A stretch of 64,000 bases of DNA from Roseovarius autotrophicus (GTDB lineage: Bacteria > Pseudomonadota > Alphaproteobacteria > Rhodobacterales > Rhodobacteraceae), in the NCBI RefSeq assembly GCF_018069895.1, contig NZ_JAGQDH010000007.1:1-64000 (forward strand), read 5' to 3'. The position numbers and the translations under genes are program-made. Shown piece by piece: positions 1-6,901 of this stretch (position 1 is its first letter; each line of letters opens with the position of its first letter). Under the pieces are notes generated by a model that saw nothing but the letters and a program-made list of their open reading frames with translations, had not been told where the DNA came from and made no database searches.

Positions 1-160
1 CCGCCGCCTGGGCGGCCAGCCGGAAAAGCTGGCGCAGCGCGAAATCCACCAGATCGGCGGTCTCGATCTTGCCGGTGCGCGCGAGGCTGACAAAGGCGTC
101 TTCCATCGACTTGAACGCGGTCTTGACAATGCCGAGCAAAACACCCGACCAAGCGCGCAA
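1..160 (-). CDS. Partial phage tail tape-measure C-terminal-like protein (runs off the left edge)
   Basis: A leftward reading frame opens after an in-frame stop near 178-180 and continues past base 1. Its visible part contains FKSMEDAFVSLARTGKIE followed by an alpha-helical stretch. This matches the conserved block near the C terminus of lambdoid tail tape-measure proteins, which reads roughly 'FxSMEDALVxFxxTGKLxFxxL'. The start is uncertain: a TTG at 160 and an ATG at 106 are both in frame, and I see no clear ribosome binding site. It lies just downstream of tRNA-Cys, a common phage integration target, so it may be a prophage or gene-transfer-agent remnant. It could instead be an intact short stand-alone protein. 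The family match is by motif recall only. Confidence 0.45.
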   Translation of the reverse strand, partial: MRAWSGVLLGIVKTAFKSMEDAFVSLARTGKIETADLVDFALRQLFRLAAQAA

Positions 161-206
161 GACCCGTGCGAAGTCGGGTCAGGCAGAGTGGCGAACGGGA
201 AGATTA

Positions 207-280
207 TGGAGGCGAGTACCGGAATCGAACCGGTGTACACGGATTTGCAATCCGCTGCGTCACCACTCCGCCAACTCGCC
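207..280 (-). tRNA. tRNA-Cys (GCA anticodon)
   Basis: The minus strand folds into a cloverleaf: acceptor GGCGAGT pairs with ACTCGCC, the anticodon loop reads TTGCAAA with GCA in the middle, and the T arm is CCGGTTCGATTCCGG. The 3' CCA is encoded (bases 207-209 on the plus strand read TGG). It is the only tRNA in the window. A phage-like coding fragment starts immediately downstream, so its 3' end could be an integration site. Confidence 0.95.
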
Positions 281-375
281 TCGGGTGGTGCGTGTCGATA
301 CCGCATCGTTTGCGTCTATGCAAGCGCCCGTGCCGCGGCGGATGTCGCAAGAGGACGCCTCGGATACGCACCCGA

Positions 376-1149
376 TCACAGCAGCAGCACGCCGCGCCGG
401 ATCAGATTCAGCCCTGCGACAAGCAGCACGCAAAGCGTGAGTTTACGGAACATCTCCTGATCGAGCTTGTCCTGCAGCCAGAATCCGACAGCCGTTCCCG
501 CTAGGGCCGGCAGCACCAGCGCAAGCGACAACGGCACCGTCTCGGCCCGAAGCACGCCCGACCCCAGATGCGACACCAGAAGCAGCACCGAGCCAAGGCC
601 GTAAATCACCCCCTGCACCCGCATCTGCTCGCGTTTCTCGGTGCCGCGCGCCACCAGCATCGCCACTGTCGGCGGCCCCCAGATGCCGGAAATGCCACCG
701 AAGAACCCGGCAAGCGCCCCCATGCCCGCCTCGCCGCGCCGACCCGCGCCGCGCGCCAACCGCAGGCCCCGCCCCATCAACGTTCCGGCCGCATAAAGCG
801 TGACCATCGGTCCGATAAGCAGGAACATCGCCGCGGGCGGCAGCGCCGGCACCATCTGCGCCGACCCCGCCATCACCACCCCGCCCGCGATCAGGAACAC
901 CCGCACCCGCAGCAAGGACGCAAAGGCCGCCCGCACCCCCTGCCGCAATGCCTGCCAGAGATTGCTGAGCAGCGTCGGCACGATCAGCCCCGCCAGCGCC
1001 AGATCGGGCGGCAGGATCGTGCTGAGTCCGGCGATCATCACCATCGGCATGGCAAAGCCGACCATGCCCTTGATCACCCCCGCCAGCAGGGACACCGCGA
1101 CGGCAAAGACCGCCCCCCAGAGCGGCAAGGACAAGAACAGCGTTTCCAT
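376..1149 (-). CDS. TauE/SafE family membrane permease (sulfite/anion exporter type)
   Basis: A 257-residue inner-membrane protein with about eight hydrophobic segments. The N terminus carries the glycine-rich GVIKGMVGFAMPM block typical of the TauE/SafE (DUF81) family, and a second related block (GFFGGISGIWGPPT) lies near the middle, as expected from the internal duplication of this fold. Family members export sulfite, sulfoacetate or other organic anions across the cytoplasmic membrane, but the substrate cannot be read from sequence. Its gene is divergent from mcd, with about 145 bp between them. It ends about 95 bp upstream of tRNA-Cys and shares no evident operon. Confidence 0.85.
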   Translation of the reverse strand: METLFLSLPLWGAVFAVAVSLLAGVIKGMVGFAMPMVMIAGLSTILPPDLALAGLIVPTLLSNLWQALRQGVRAAFASLLRVRVFLIAGGVVMAGSAQMVPALPPAAMFLLIGPMVTLYAAGTLMGRGLRLARGAGRRGEAGMGALAGFFGGISGIWGPPTVAMLVARGTEKREQMRVQGVIYGLGSVLLLVSHLGSGVLRAETVPLSLALVLPALAGTAVGFWLQDKLDQEMFRKLTLCVLLVAGLNLIRRGVLLL

Positions 1150-1229
1150 GGCGCAGCGTTAGCACGCCCGAAAGCGCCGCGCTGCAAAAAATCAATGCGC
1201 AACTTTAGAACAAAACTCCATGATAATTG

Positions 1230-1260
1230 GCATAATAGTTGCGCTGCATCTGCATAATAG
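1230..1260. promoter_or_regulatory. Direct repeat GCATAATAG x2, 22 bp apart, in the mcd upstream region
   Basis: GCATAATAG occurs at 1230-1238 and again at 1252-1260. The start-to-start distance of 22 bp is close to two DNA turns, so both copies would face the same side of the helix. The stretch is AT-rich compared with its surroundings and lies 34-64 bp upstream of the mcd start, between divergent mcd and TauE genes. It could be an activator or repressor site, or the copies could double as -10-like hexamers (CATAAT). No regulator is identified. Confidence 0.35.
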
Positions 1261-1293
1261 ATAGAAGGCGGGAAACAGGAAAGGACGCGATTC

Positions 1294-2982
1294 ATGGCAC
1301 ATGACGGACAGGACATTGCGATGGCCCAGCCCACCCTTATCGGCGACCTTCTGGCGCTTACCCGAGCGGCGGTCGCACCCGCGGAAACCCTTTTGATACA
1401 GGCACAGGAGGCCGTACGCGCCACCGTAACCAAAGATGGCCGCATTTCAGGCGCGGCCATGGATGCCGAACAAAGCGCCACCCATGGCCTCGCCTGGCTC
1501 GCAACGTATGTCGAATCACTACGCCAGATGCAGGGCTGGGCCGCGCGTCTGACCGAAGCGGGCAATTTCGGCGAGGTTGAGCAGCTGATTCACCAGATTG
1601 CCTTTGGCGAATATCTCGCCCAGATCGCCGGCGGCATCGCCATGAACCAGGGCGAAATGCTGCGCCTCGCGGATCTCGGCCTTGACGAGGCCTCGCTCGG
1701 GCGGTTCCGCACGGCGGAGGTTCAGACGTTGATCGCGCGCGGCAACACGCAAGCGGCGCGGTTGCGCCTTGTCGCGCTGATGCAGGAGCGCGCCGCCGAG
1801 ATCACCGTGGGCCGCACCGGACTTGACGACGAGTTAGAGATGATCCGCGAGCAGTTCCGCCGCTTCTCGGTGGAAAAGGTTGAGCCCCACGCACATGAAT
1901 GGCACCTCAAGGACGAACTGATCCCGATGGAGATCATCGAGGAACTGGCCGAAATGGGCGTCTTTGGCCTGACCATCCCAGAAGAATATGGCGGTTTTGG
2001 CCTGTCGAAGGCGTCGATGGTCGTGGTCTCGGAGGAGTTGAGCCGCGGCTATATCGGCGTGGGCAGCCTTGGCACCCGCTCGGAAATCGCCGCCGAACTG
2101 ATCCTGTGCGGCGGCACCGAGGAGCAAAAGGCCAAGTGGTTGCCGCGTCTGGCCAGCGGCGAGACGCTGCCGACCGCCGTTTTCACCGAACCCAATACAG
2201 GCTCTGACCTCGGGGCCTTGCGCACCCGCGCGGTCAGGGACGAGAGCGGCGACTGGAAGGTGACCGGCAACAAGACCTGGATCACCCATGCCGCGCGCAC
2301 CCATGTGATGACGCTGCTGGCGCGGACCGTTCCCGACACGACCGATCACCGGGGGCTGTCGATGTTTCTGGCCGAGAAAACCCCCGGCACCGATGAGGCC
2401 CCGTTCCCCACCCCCGGCATGACCGGCGGCGAGATCGAGGTTCTCGGCTATCGCGGCATGAAGGAATACGAACTGGCCTTCGACAATTTCCACGTCAAGG
2501 CCGAGAACCTTCTGGGCGGCGAAGAGGGCAAGGGCTTCAAGCAGTTGATGGAGACGTTCGAATCCGCCCGCATCCAGACGGCCGCCCGCGCCGTCGGCGT
2601 CGCGCAATCGGCGCTTGATGTGGGGATGCGCTATGCGCAGGACCGCAAGCAGTTCGGGCGCGCCCTGATCGAGTTTCCGCGTGTGGCCAACAAGCTTGCG
2701 ATGATGGCGGTCGAGATCATGGTGGCGCGGCAACTGACCTATTTCTCTGCCTGGGAAAAGGATCACGGGCGGCGCTGCGATCTGGAGGCGGGCATGGCCA
2801 AGCTTCTCGGGGCTCGCGTCGCCTGGGCGGCGGCCGACAATGCGCTCCAGATCCACGGCGGCAATGGCTTTGCGCTCGAATACACCATCAGCCGGATCCT
2901 GTGCGACGCGCGTATCCTGAACATCTTCGAAGGGGCCGCAGAGATTCAGGCGCAGGTGATCGCCCGCAGATTGCTCGGCTAA
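1294..2982 (+). CDS. mcd: (2S)-methylsuccinyl-CoA dehydrogenase
   Basis: A 562-residue flavoprotein of the acyl-CoA dehydrogenase superfamily. It is longer than the usual 380-400 residues because of an extra N-terminal domain of roughly 170 residues, a hallmark of Mcd. The catalytic part shows the family motifs FTEPNTGSDLG, KTWITHA, QFGRALIEFP and QIHGGNGF. Mcd oxidises (2S)-methylsuccinyl-CoA to mesaconyl-CoA in the ethylmalonyl-CoA pathway, which replaces the glyoxylate shunt for acetyl-CoA assimilation. The start at 1294 has AGGAAAGGA about 8 bp upstream; an in-frame ATG at 1321 is the alternative. The other pathway genes (ccr, ecm, mch, meaA) are not in the window. I infer Mcd rather than a generic long-form dehydrogenase from the N-terminal extension. 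Confidence 0.85.
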   Translation: MAHDGQDIAMAQPTLIGDLLALTRAAVAPAETLLIQAQEAVRATVTKDGRISGAAMDAEQSATHGLAWLATYVESLRQMQGWAARLTEAGNFGEVEQLIHQIAFGEYLAQIAGGIAMNQGEMLRLADLGLDEASLGRFRTAEVQTLIARGNTQAARLRLVALMQERAAEITVGRTGLDDELEMIREQFRRFSVEKVEPHAHEWHLKDELIPMEIIEELAEMGVFGLTIPEEYGGFGLSKASMVVVSEELSRGYIGVGSLGTRSEIAAELILCGGTEEQKAKWLPRLASGETLPTAVFTEPNTGSDLGALRTRAVRDESGDWKVTGNKTWITHAARTHVMTLLARTVPDTTDHRGLSMFLAEKTPGTDEAPFPTPGMTGGEIEVLGYRGMKEYELAFDNFHVKAENLLGGEEGKGFKQLMETFESARIQTAARAVGVAQSALDVGMRYAQDRKQFGRALIEFPRVANKLAMMAVEIMVARQLTYFSAWEKDHGRRCDLEAGMAKLLGARVAWAAADNALQIHGGNGFALEYTISRILCDARILNIFEGAAEIQAQVIARRLLG

Positions 2983-3165
2983 CACATACTGCACCTGTTC
3001 AGGGTCATTCCCGGGACGGGTGCGGCACGCGTCAGCAGATGTCGGAAAACGTCCGGGCGGCGTTGTCATCTGCGGCACGTGAAGATCCACGCGCAGGTGA
3101 TCGCGCGGCGGCGTCCGGGCCGAGACCCTCTTGCGAATCCGCCCGCGAGGGGCCACCAAGGGCGC

Positions 3166-3834
3166 ATGGATGGCCATGACTTTACCCTCTCGGGCGCGAC
3201 GCTTGTCGCGCTGCCCTCGGGTGCTCTCTACTGGGACGCGCGCAACCTGCTTTGCGTCTCTGACCTGCACCTGGGCAAGGCGCTGCGCCGCGCCCGCGCA
3301 GGAGAGCCGCCGCTGCCCCCCTACGAGACGCGCGACACGCTGAGCCGACTGGAAAGCGACCTGCGCCGCACCGGCGCGGCCACGGTGATCTGTCTGGGCG
3401 ACAGTTTCGACGACACCGACGCCGCCCGCGCCCTGCCCGAGGCCGAACGGCTCTGGATCGCCAAGCTGCAGGCCGGGCGACGTTGGGTCTGGATCGAGGG
3501 CAATCATGATCCCGGCCCGGTGGCCCTTGGTGGCGCGCATCTGGCGGAACTGCCCGACCCGCCGCTGACCTTTCGCCATATCGCGCGACCGGGACAATCG
3601 GGTGAGGTTTCAGGCCATTACCACCCAAAGATGCGGCTGGCATTGCGGGGCCAGAGCATCAGCCGCCCGGCCTTTCTGATTGACGGCGACCGGGTCATCC
3701 TGCCCGCCTATGGCACCTATACCGGGGGCCTGAGTTGCGAAGACCCGGTGATCACCGGCCTGATGCGGCCCGAGGCGCTGGCGGTGCTGACCGGGCCAAA
3801 GACGCACGCCCTGCCCCTGCACGCGCGCCGCTGA
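3166..3834 (+). CDS. pdeM: Ligase-associated DNA damage response endonuclease PdeM (metallophosphoesterase)
   Basis: A 222-residue calcineurin-like metallophosphoesterase. Metal-binding motifs appear in order: SDLHLGK, CLGDSFDD, EGNHDPG and SGHYHPK. This compact set with the D-L-H-L-G-K start matches PdeM, which in other bacteria is encoded beside an ATP-dependent DNA ligase, an Lhr-type helicase and an exonuclease. Those partners are not next to it here, so a DNA-repair role is inferred from family only. I chose the ATG at 3166, which has AAGGG upstream and begins the conserved sequence; the frame stays open back to 3079, but that part looks unrelated. It is followed 7 bp later by the convergent mrpG stop. 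Confidence 0.75.
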   Translation: MDGHDFTLSGATLVALPSGALYWDARNLLCVSDLHLGKALRRARAGEPPLPPYETRDTLSRLESDLRRTGAATVICLGDSFDDTDAARALPEAERLWIAKLQAGRRWVWIEGNHDPGPVALGGAHLAELPDPPLTFRHIARPGQSGEVSGHYHPKMRLALRGQSISRPAFLIDGDRVILPAYGTYTGGLSCEDPVITGLMRPEALAVLTGPKTHALPLHARR

Positions 3835-3841
3835 ACCCCGC

Positions 3842-4252
3842 TCATCCGCTTTTGCGGGCAGCCTCGTTCACCGCCGATTCGGGCGTCTCGATGGCAGCGC
3901 GGGACTCATCGCTCTCATAGTTCGCCCATGGCCGCTCAGAGCCGGTGGGCGGCAGATCTTCGGGCTTGTGGCCGAGATGCAGATGGGTCTTGGCAATGAA
4001 ATGCCCGGTGATGGGCGCGGTGAGGAACAGAAACAGTGTGATCATCAGCTCGTGAAACGAGAACCGCCCCACCACAAAATAGAAATACAGCATCGAGGCG
4101 ATCAGTGCGCCCCCCACCCCGAGCGTGGTCGCCTTGGTCGGCGCATGCAGGCGCATCATGGCATCCGGCAGCTTGATCAGCCCGACCGAACCCACCAGCC
4201 CGAAAATGCCGCTGATCACCAGGCAGAGAGAGATGAGGATTTCGACAAGCAT
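3842..4252 (-). CDS. mrpG: Mrp-type Na+(K+)/H+ antiporter subunit G
   Basis: A 136-residue protein with three transmembrane helices in the first 90 residues, containing GSVGLIKLPDAMMRLHAP and TKATTLGVGG, the signature of the PhaG/MnhG/MrpG family. A charged cytoplasmic tail of about 45 residues follows. It is the last gene of the six-gene Mrp operon read right to left and lies 9 bp after mrpF. Subunit G is a small structural part of the membrane complex that exchanges monovalent cations for protons and has no transport chemistry of its own. Its stop faces pdeM across a 7-bp gap. Confidence 0.93.
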   Translation of the reverse strand: MLVEILISLCLVISGIFGLVGSVGLIKLPDAMMRLHAPTKATTLGVGGALIASMLYFYFVVGRFSFHELMITLFLFLTAPITGHFIAKTHLHLGHKPEDLPPTGSERPWANYESDESRAAIETPESAVNEAARKSG

Positions 4253-4261
4253 GGCGCGCCC

Positions 4262-4531
4262 CTATTCGATGATGTCGCCGCGCAACAGGTAGCGCGTGTA
4301 GGACACGGTAGAGATGAAGCCGGTCATGGCGATGATCATCGACGCCTCGAAATAGACCGCCGTGCCCTCAAGGATGCCGAACAGCGCCAGAAGCGCGATG
4401 GCGTTGATCACCATCGTATCCAGCGCCAGGATGCGGTCGCCCACCGTGGGCGCGTTCACGATCCGGTAGATATTGAGCAACAGCCCCAGACCGAAACAGG
4501 CAATGGAAAAGGTGAGGGCAACTCCGATCAT
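4262..4531 (-). CDS. mrpF: Mrp-type Na+(K+)/H+ antiporter subunit F
   Basis: An 89-residue protein with three transmembrane helices and the motif NAPTVGDRILALDT, diagnostic of MrpF/PhaF. It overlaps the end of mrpE by 4 bp (ATGA type), so translation is probably coupled. In the Mrp complex subunit F packs with E and G near the proton-pumping D and A subunits. Length and order match the family. Confidence 0.93.
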   Translation of the reverse strand: MIGVALTFSIACFGLGLLLNIYRIVNAPTVGDRILALDTMVINAIALLALFGILEGTAVYFEASMIIAMTGFISTVSYTRYLLRGDIIE

Positions 4532-5019
4532 TCGAAAATCTCCATCAGCCGTCGCTCGTAGCGGGCCTTGATCTGGTCGCGCACGGACTCGGGGTCGGGC
4601 GCGTCAAGGCAATGCACCAGAAGGCTGCGCCCGTCCGCGGACAGATCGCTCGACACCGTGCCGGGGGTCAGGGTGATCGTGCCCGCAAGCACGGTGATCG
4701 CCTCGGGCGTTTTCAACTCCAGCGGGATCGTCACCCAGGCGGGGCGCGTGTTGGCGTTGGACTTGAACAGGATGATATAGGCCACCTGCACATTGGCCAC
4801 GCAGATATCCCAGAGCACCAGCAGCACGTATTCCACGATCCGCGGGATCGACCGCAGCCGCGGCGTGTTGGGCCAGTAAGGTGCGGTGACAAGCGGGATG
4901 AGAATCCCCAGGATCAGCCCCAGCACCAGGTTTCCCAGCGTGATCTTGTTGACCAGCATCTGCCAGACCACGAGCAAAAGCAGGGTCAGGTAAGGATGGG
5001 GCAGGATCTTGCGCAGCAT
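4528..5019 (-). CDS. mrpE: Mrp-type Na+(K+)/H+ antiporter subunit E
   Basis: A 163-residue protein with two or three N-terminal transmembrane helices and a C-terminal soluble domain carrying the MrpE motifs TITLTPGTVSSDL and LVHCLD. The ATG at 5019 is preceded by GGGAGGAACC and begins the conserved sequence; the frame is open upstream to 5100 but that extension overlaps mrpD. The gene lies 13 bp after mrpD and overlaps mrpF by 4 bp. MrpE is needed for assembly and full activity of the antiporter. Confidence 0.92.
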   Translation of the reverse strand: MLRKILPHPYLTLLLLVVWQMLVNKITLGNLVLGLILGILIPLVTAPYWPNTPRLRSIPRIVEYVLLVLWDICVANVQVAYIILFKSNANTRPAWVTIPLELKTPEAITVLAGTITLTPGTVSSDLSADGRSLLVHCLDAPDPESVRDQIKARYERRLMEIFE

Positions 5020-5032
5020 CTCGGTTCCTCCC

Positions 5033-6550
5033 TCAGCCCTGACCCAGAACGGCGGCGATATAGGCGGCGGGCGCATGAAGCTGCGCCGCCATCGCCTCAA
5101 GATAGCGCATCACCGGCCCGGCGAATACCGCAAGCGCCACGATCCCACCGAGAAGCGTGAAACAGGCGACAAGCGGCAACGCCGGTTGCGGCGCGGGCGG
5201 CGTCCCGGCACTGTCGGCGCTGTCGGTGGTTTTCCAGAACACCACGCTGCCCGCCTGCGCCAGCCCGAGAATGGCCACCAGCGAGGTGGCAAGGATCGCC
5301 GCCCAGATCAGCCAGACCGCCTCCATGTGGCGCGTCGCGTCAAGGATCAGAAGCTTGCCCAGAAAACCCGAGAGCGGCGGCATCCCGGCGATGGCGATGG
5401 CCGTCCCGAACCACAGCGCCGTGATCATGCCGTGCTGTGCCAGTCGCGGCCCCGGCACCAGCGCACCCGCTGTTGCGCCGCGCCGCTCGCGCACCAGATC
5501 GACCACAAGGAACAGAAGCGCGCCCGCCAGCGTCGAATGGAGCGTGTAATAGACCGCAGCCGCGGTGGAGGCTTCGGTAAAGCCCGCGATGGCGACAAGC
5601 AGCGTCCCCATCGAGCCGATGGCGGCGAAGGCCGCCAGCCGCCCCAGACGCCGCGCGCCGAGAACCCCGATCATCCCCACGACCAGTGTCAGGATCGCAC
5701 CATAGATCAGGATCCGGTCAATCAATGCCGCCGTCACGCCGAGGTCAGGCCCAAAGACAAGCGTGTAGAAGCGCAGGATCGCATAGGCGCCGACCTTGGT
5801 CATGATCGCAAACAGTGCCGCTACCGGCGCGGGCGCCTCGGCATAGGTGTTGGGCAGCCAGAAATGCAGCGGCAGCAGCGCCGCCTTGATCGCAAAGACC
5901 AGAAACAGCAGCATCGCACCGACCCGCAGAAGCGCGCTGTCGCCGGCAGGAATTTCGGCGGCGCGCAGGGCCAGATCGGCCATGTTGAGCGTGCCCGTAA
6001 CCGCATAAAGCGTGCCGAGCGCGAACAGGAACAGCGTCGAGCCAAGCAGGTTGTAGATCACATACTGCACACCCGCCTTGAGCCGGCGCGCGCCGCCCGC
6101 ATGGATCATCAGCCCATAGGACGCGATCAGCAGAACCTCGAAGAACACGAACAGGTTGAACGCGTCGCCGGTCAGGAACGCGCCGCATATCCCCATGAGC
6201 TGAAACTGCCACAGCGGATGGAAATTGCGCCCCCGCGCATCCCAGCCCGTGCCGATGGCATAAAGCAGCACAATCAGCGCCAGCGCCGCCGTCAGCACCA
6301 CCATCACCGCCGACAGCCGGTCAAGCACCAGCACGATGCCGAAAGGCGCAGGCCAGTTGCCCAGTTCATAGACCTCGATCGCGCCGGTTCCGGCATGGCC
6401 CAGAAGCCCGAGCGCCACCGCCAGAAGCGCCACGCTGCCCGCCACCGAAAACACCCGCTGAAGCCCGATATGATGCCGCATGGCCAGCGTCAGCACCGCC
6501 GCGAGCACAGCCGGCAGAACGACGGGCACGACGATCCAGTGACCAATCAT
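5033..6550 (-). CDS. mrpD: Mrp-type Na+(K+)/H+ antiporter subunit D
   Basis: A 505-residue polytopic membrane protein of the proton-translocating 'Proton_antipo_M' family, related to complex I subunit NuoM/N. It contains LTGDAFNLFVFFEVLL near residue 125, LKAGVQYVIYNLLGS, HFWLPNTYAEAP with a conserved lysine just before it, and the SGFLGKLLIL region. It overlaps mrpC by 4 bp. Together with subunit A it forms the proton and cation path of the Mrp complex. Length and position fit family norms. Confidence 0.93.
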   Translation of the reverse strand: MIGHWIVVPVVLPAVLAAVLTLAMRHHIGLQRVFSVAGSVALLAVALGLLGHAGTGAIEVYELGNWPAPFGIVLVLDRLSAVMVVLTAALALIVLLYAIGTGWDARGRNFHPLWQFQLMGICGAFLTGDAFNLFVFFEVLLIASYGLMIHAGGARRLKAGVQYVIYNLLGSTLFLFALGTLYAVTGTLNMADLALRAAEIPAGDSALLRVGAMLLFLVFAIKAALLPLHFWLPNTYAEAPAPVAALFAIMTKVGAYAILRFYTLVFGPDLGVTAALIDRILIYGAILTLVVGMIGVLGARRLGRLAAFAAIGSMGTLLVAIAGFTEASTAAAVYYTLHSTLAGALLFLVVDLVRERRGATAGALVPGPRLAQHGMITALWFGTAIAIAGMPPLSGFLGKLLILDATRHMEAVWLIWAAILATSLVAILGLAQAGSVVFWKTTDSADSAGTPPAPQPALPLVACFTLLGGIVALAVFAGPVMRYLEAMAAQLHAPAAYIAAVLGQG

Positions 6551-6900
6551 GCCTCGCCCTCCCGCGTGGCGTCATCCTCGGGCGGAAGCGTCACGTCATC
6601 GTTGCGCGCCGTCAGATAGGCGCCAAGCGCCATCATCACCACCACCGCTGTCATGCCGAAGGAAATCACGATCGCGGTCAGCACAAGCGCCTGCGGCAAC
6701 GGATCGCTATAGGTTTCGACCCCCTTGCGCAGGACGGGGGGCATGTTCACCGCCAGTCGCCCGCTCGCAAAGAGGAACAGGTTGACCGCATAGGTCAGCA
6801 GCGACAGGCCAAGAATGACCGGGAAAGTCCGCAGACGCAGCACAAGGTAAAGCCCCGCCGCCGTCATCAGCCCGATCGCGCTTGCCATCAGGAGTTCCAT
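6547..6900 (-). CDS. mrpC: Mrp-type Na+(K+)/H+ antiporter subunit C
   Basis: A 117-residue NuoK-like membrane protein with three transmembrane helices and the MrpC motif DPLPQALVLTAIVISFG, where conserved PLPQALVLTAIVI is diagnostic. It begins 1 bp after the stop of the large A/B gene and overlaps mrpD by 4 bp, so the operon is tightly packed. In the complex it is the counterpart of respiratory NuoK. Confidence 0.93.
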   Translation of the reverse strand: MELLMASAIGLMTAAGLYLVLRLRTFPVILGLSLLTYAVNLFLFASGRLAVNMPPVLRKGVETYSDPLPQALVLTAIVISFGMTAVVVMMALGAYLTARNDDVTLPPEDDATREGEA

Positions 6901-6901
6901 C

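Noticed and set aside
5009-6619. A 536-codon open frame opposite mrpD
   Set aside because: Arg/Gln-rich antisense shadow of a conserved membrane protein gene.
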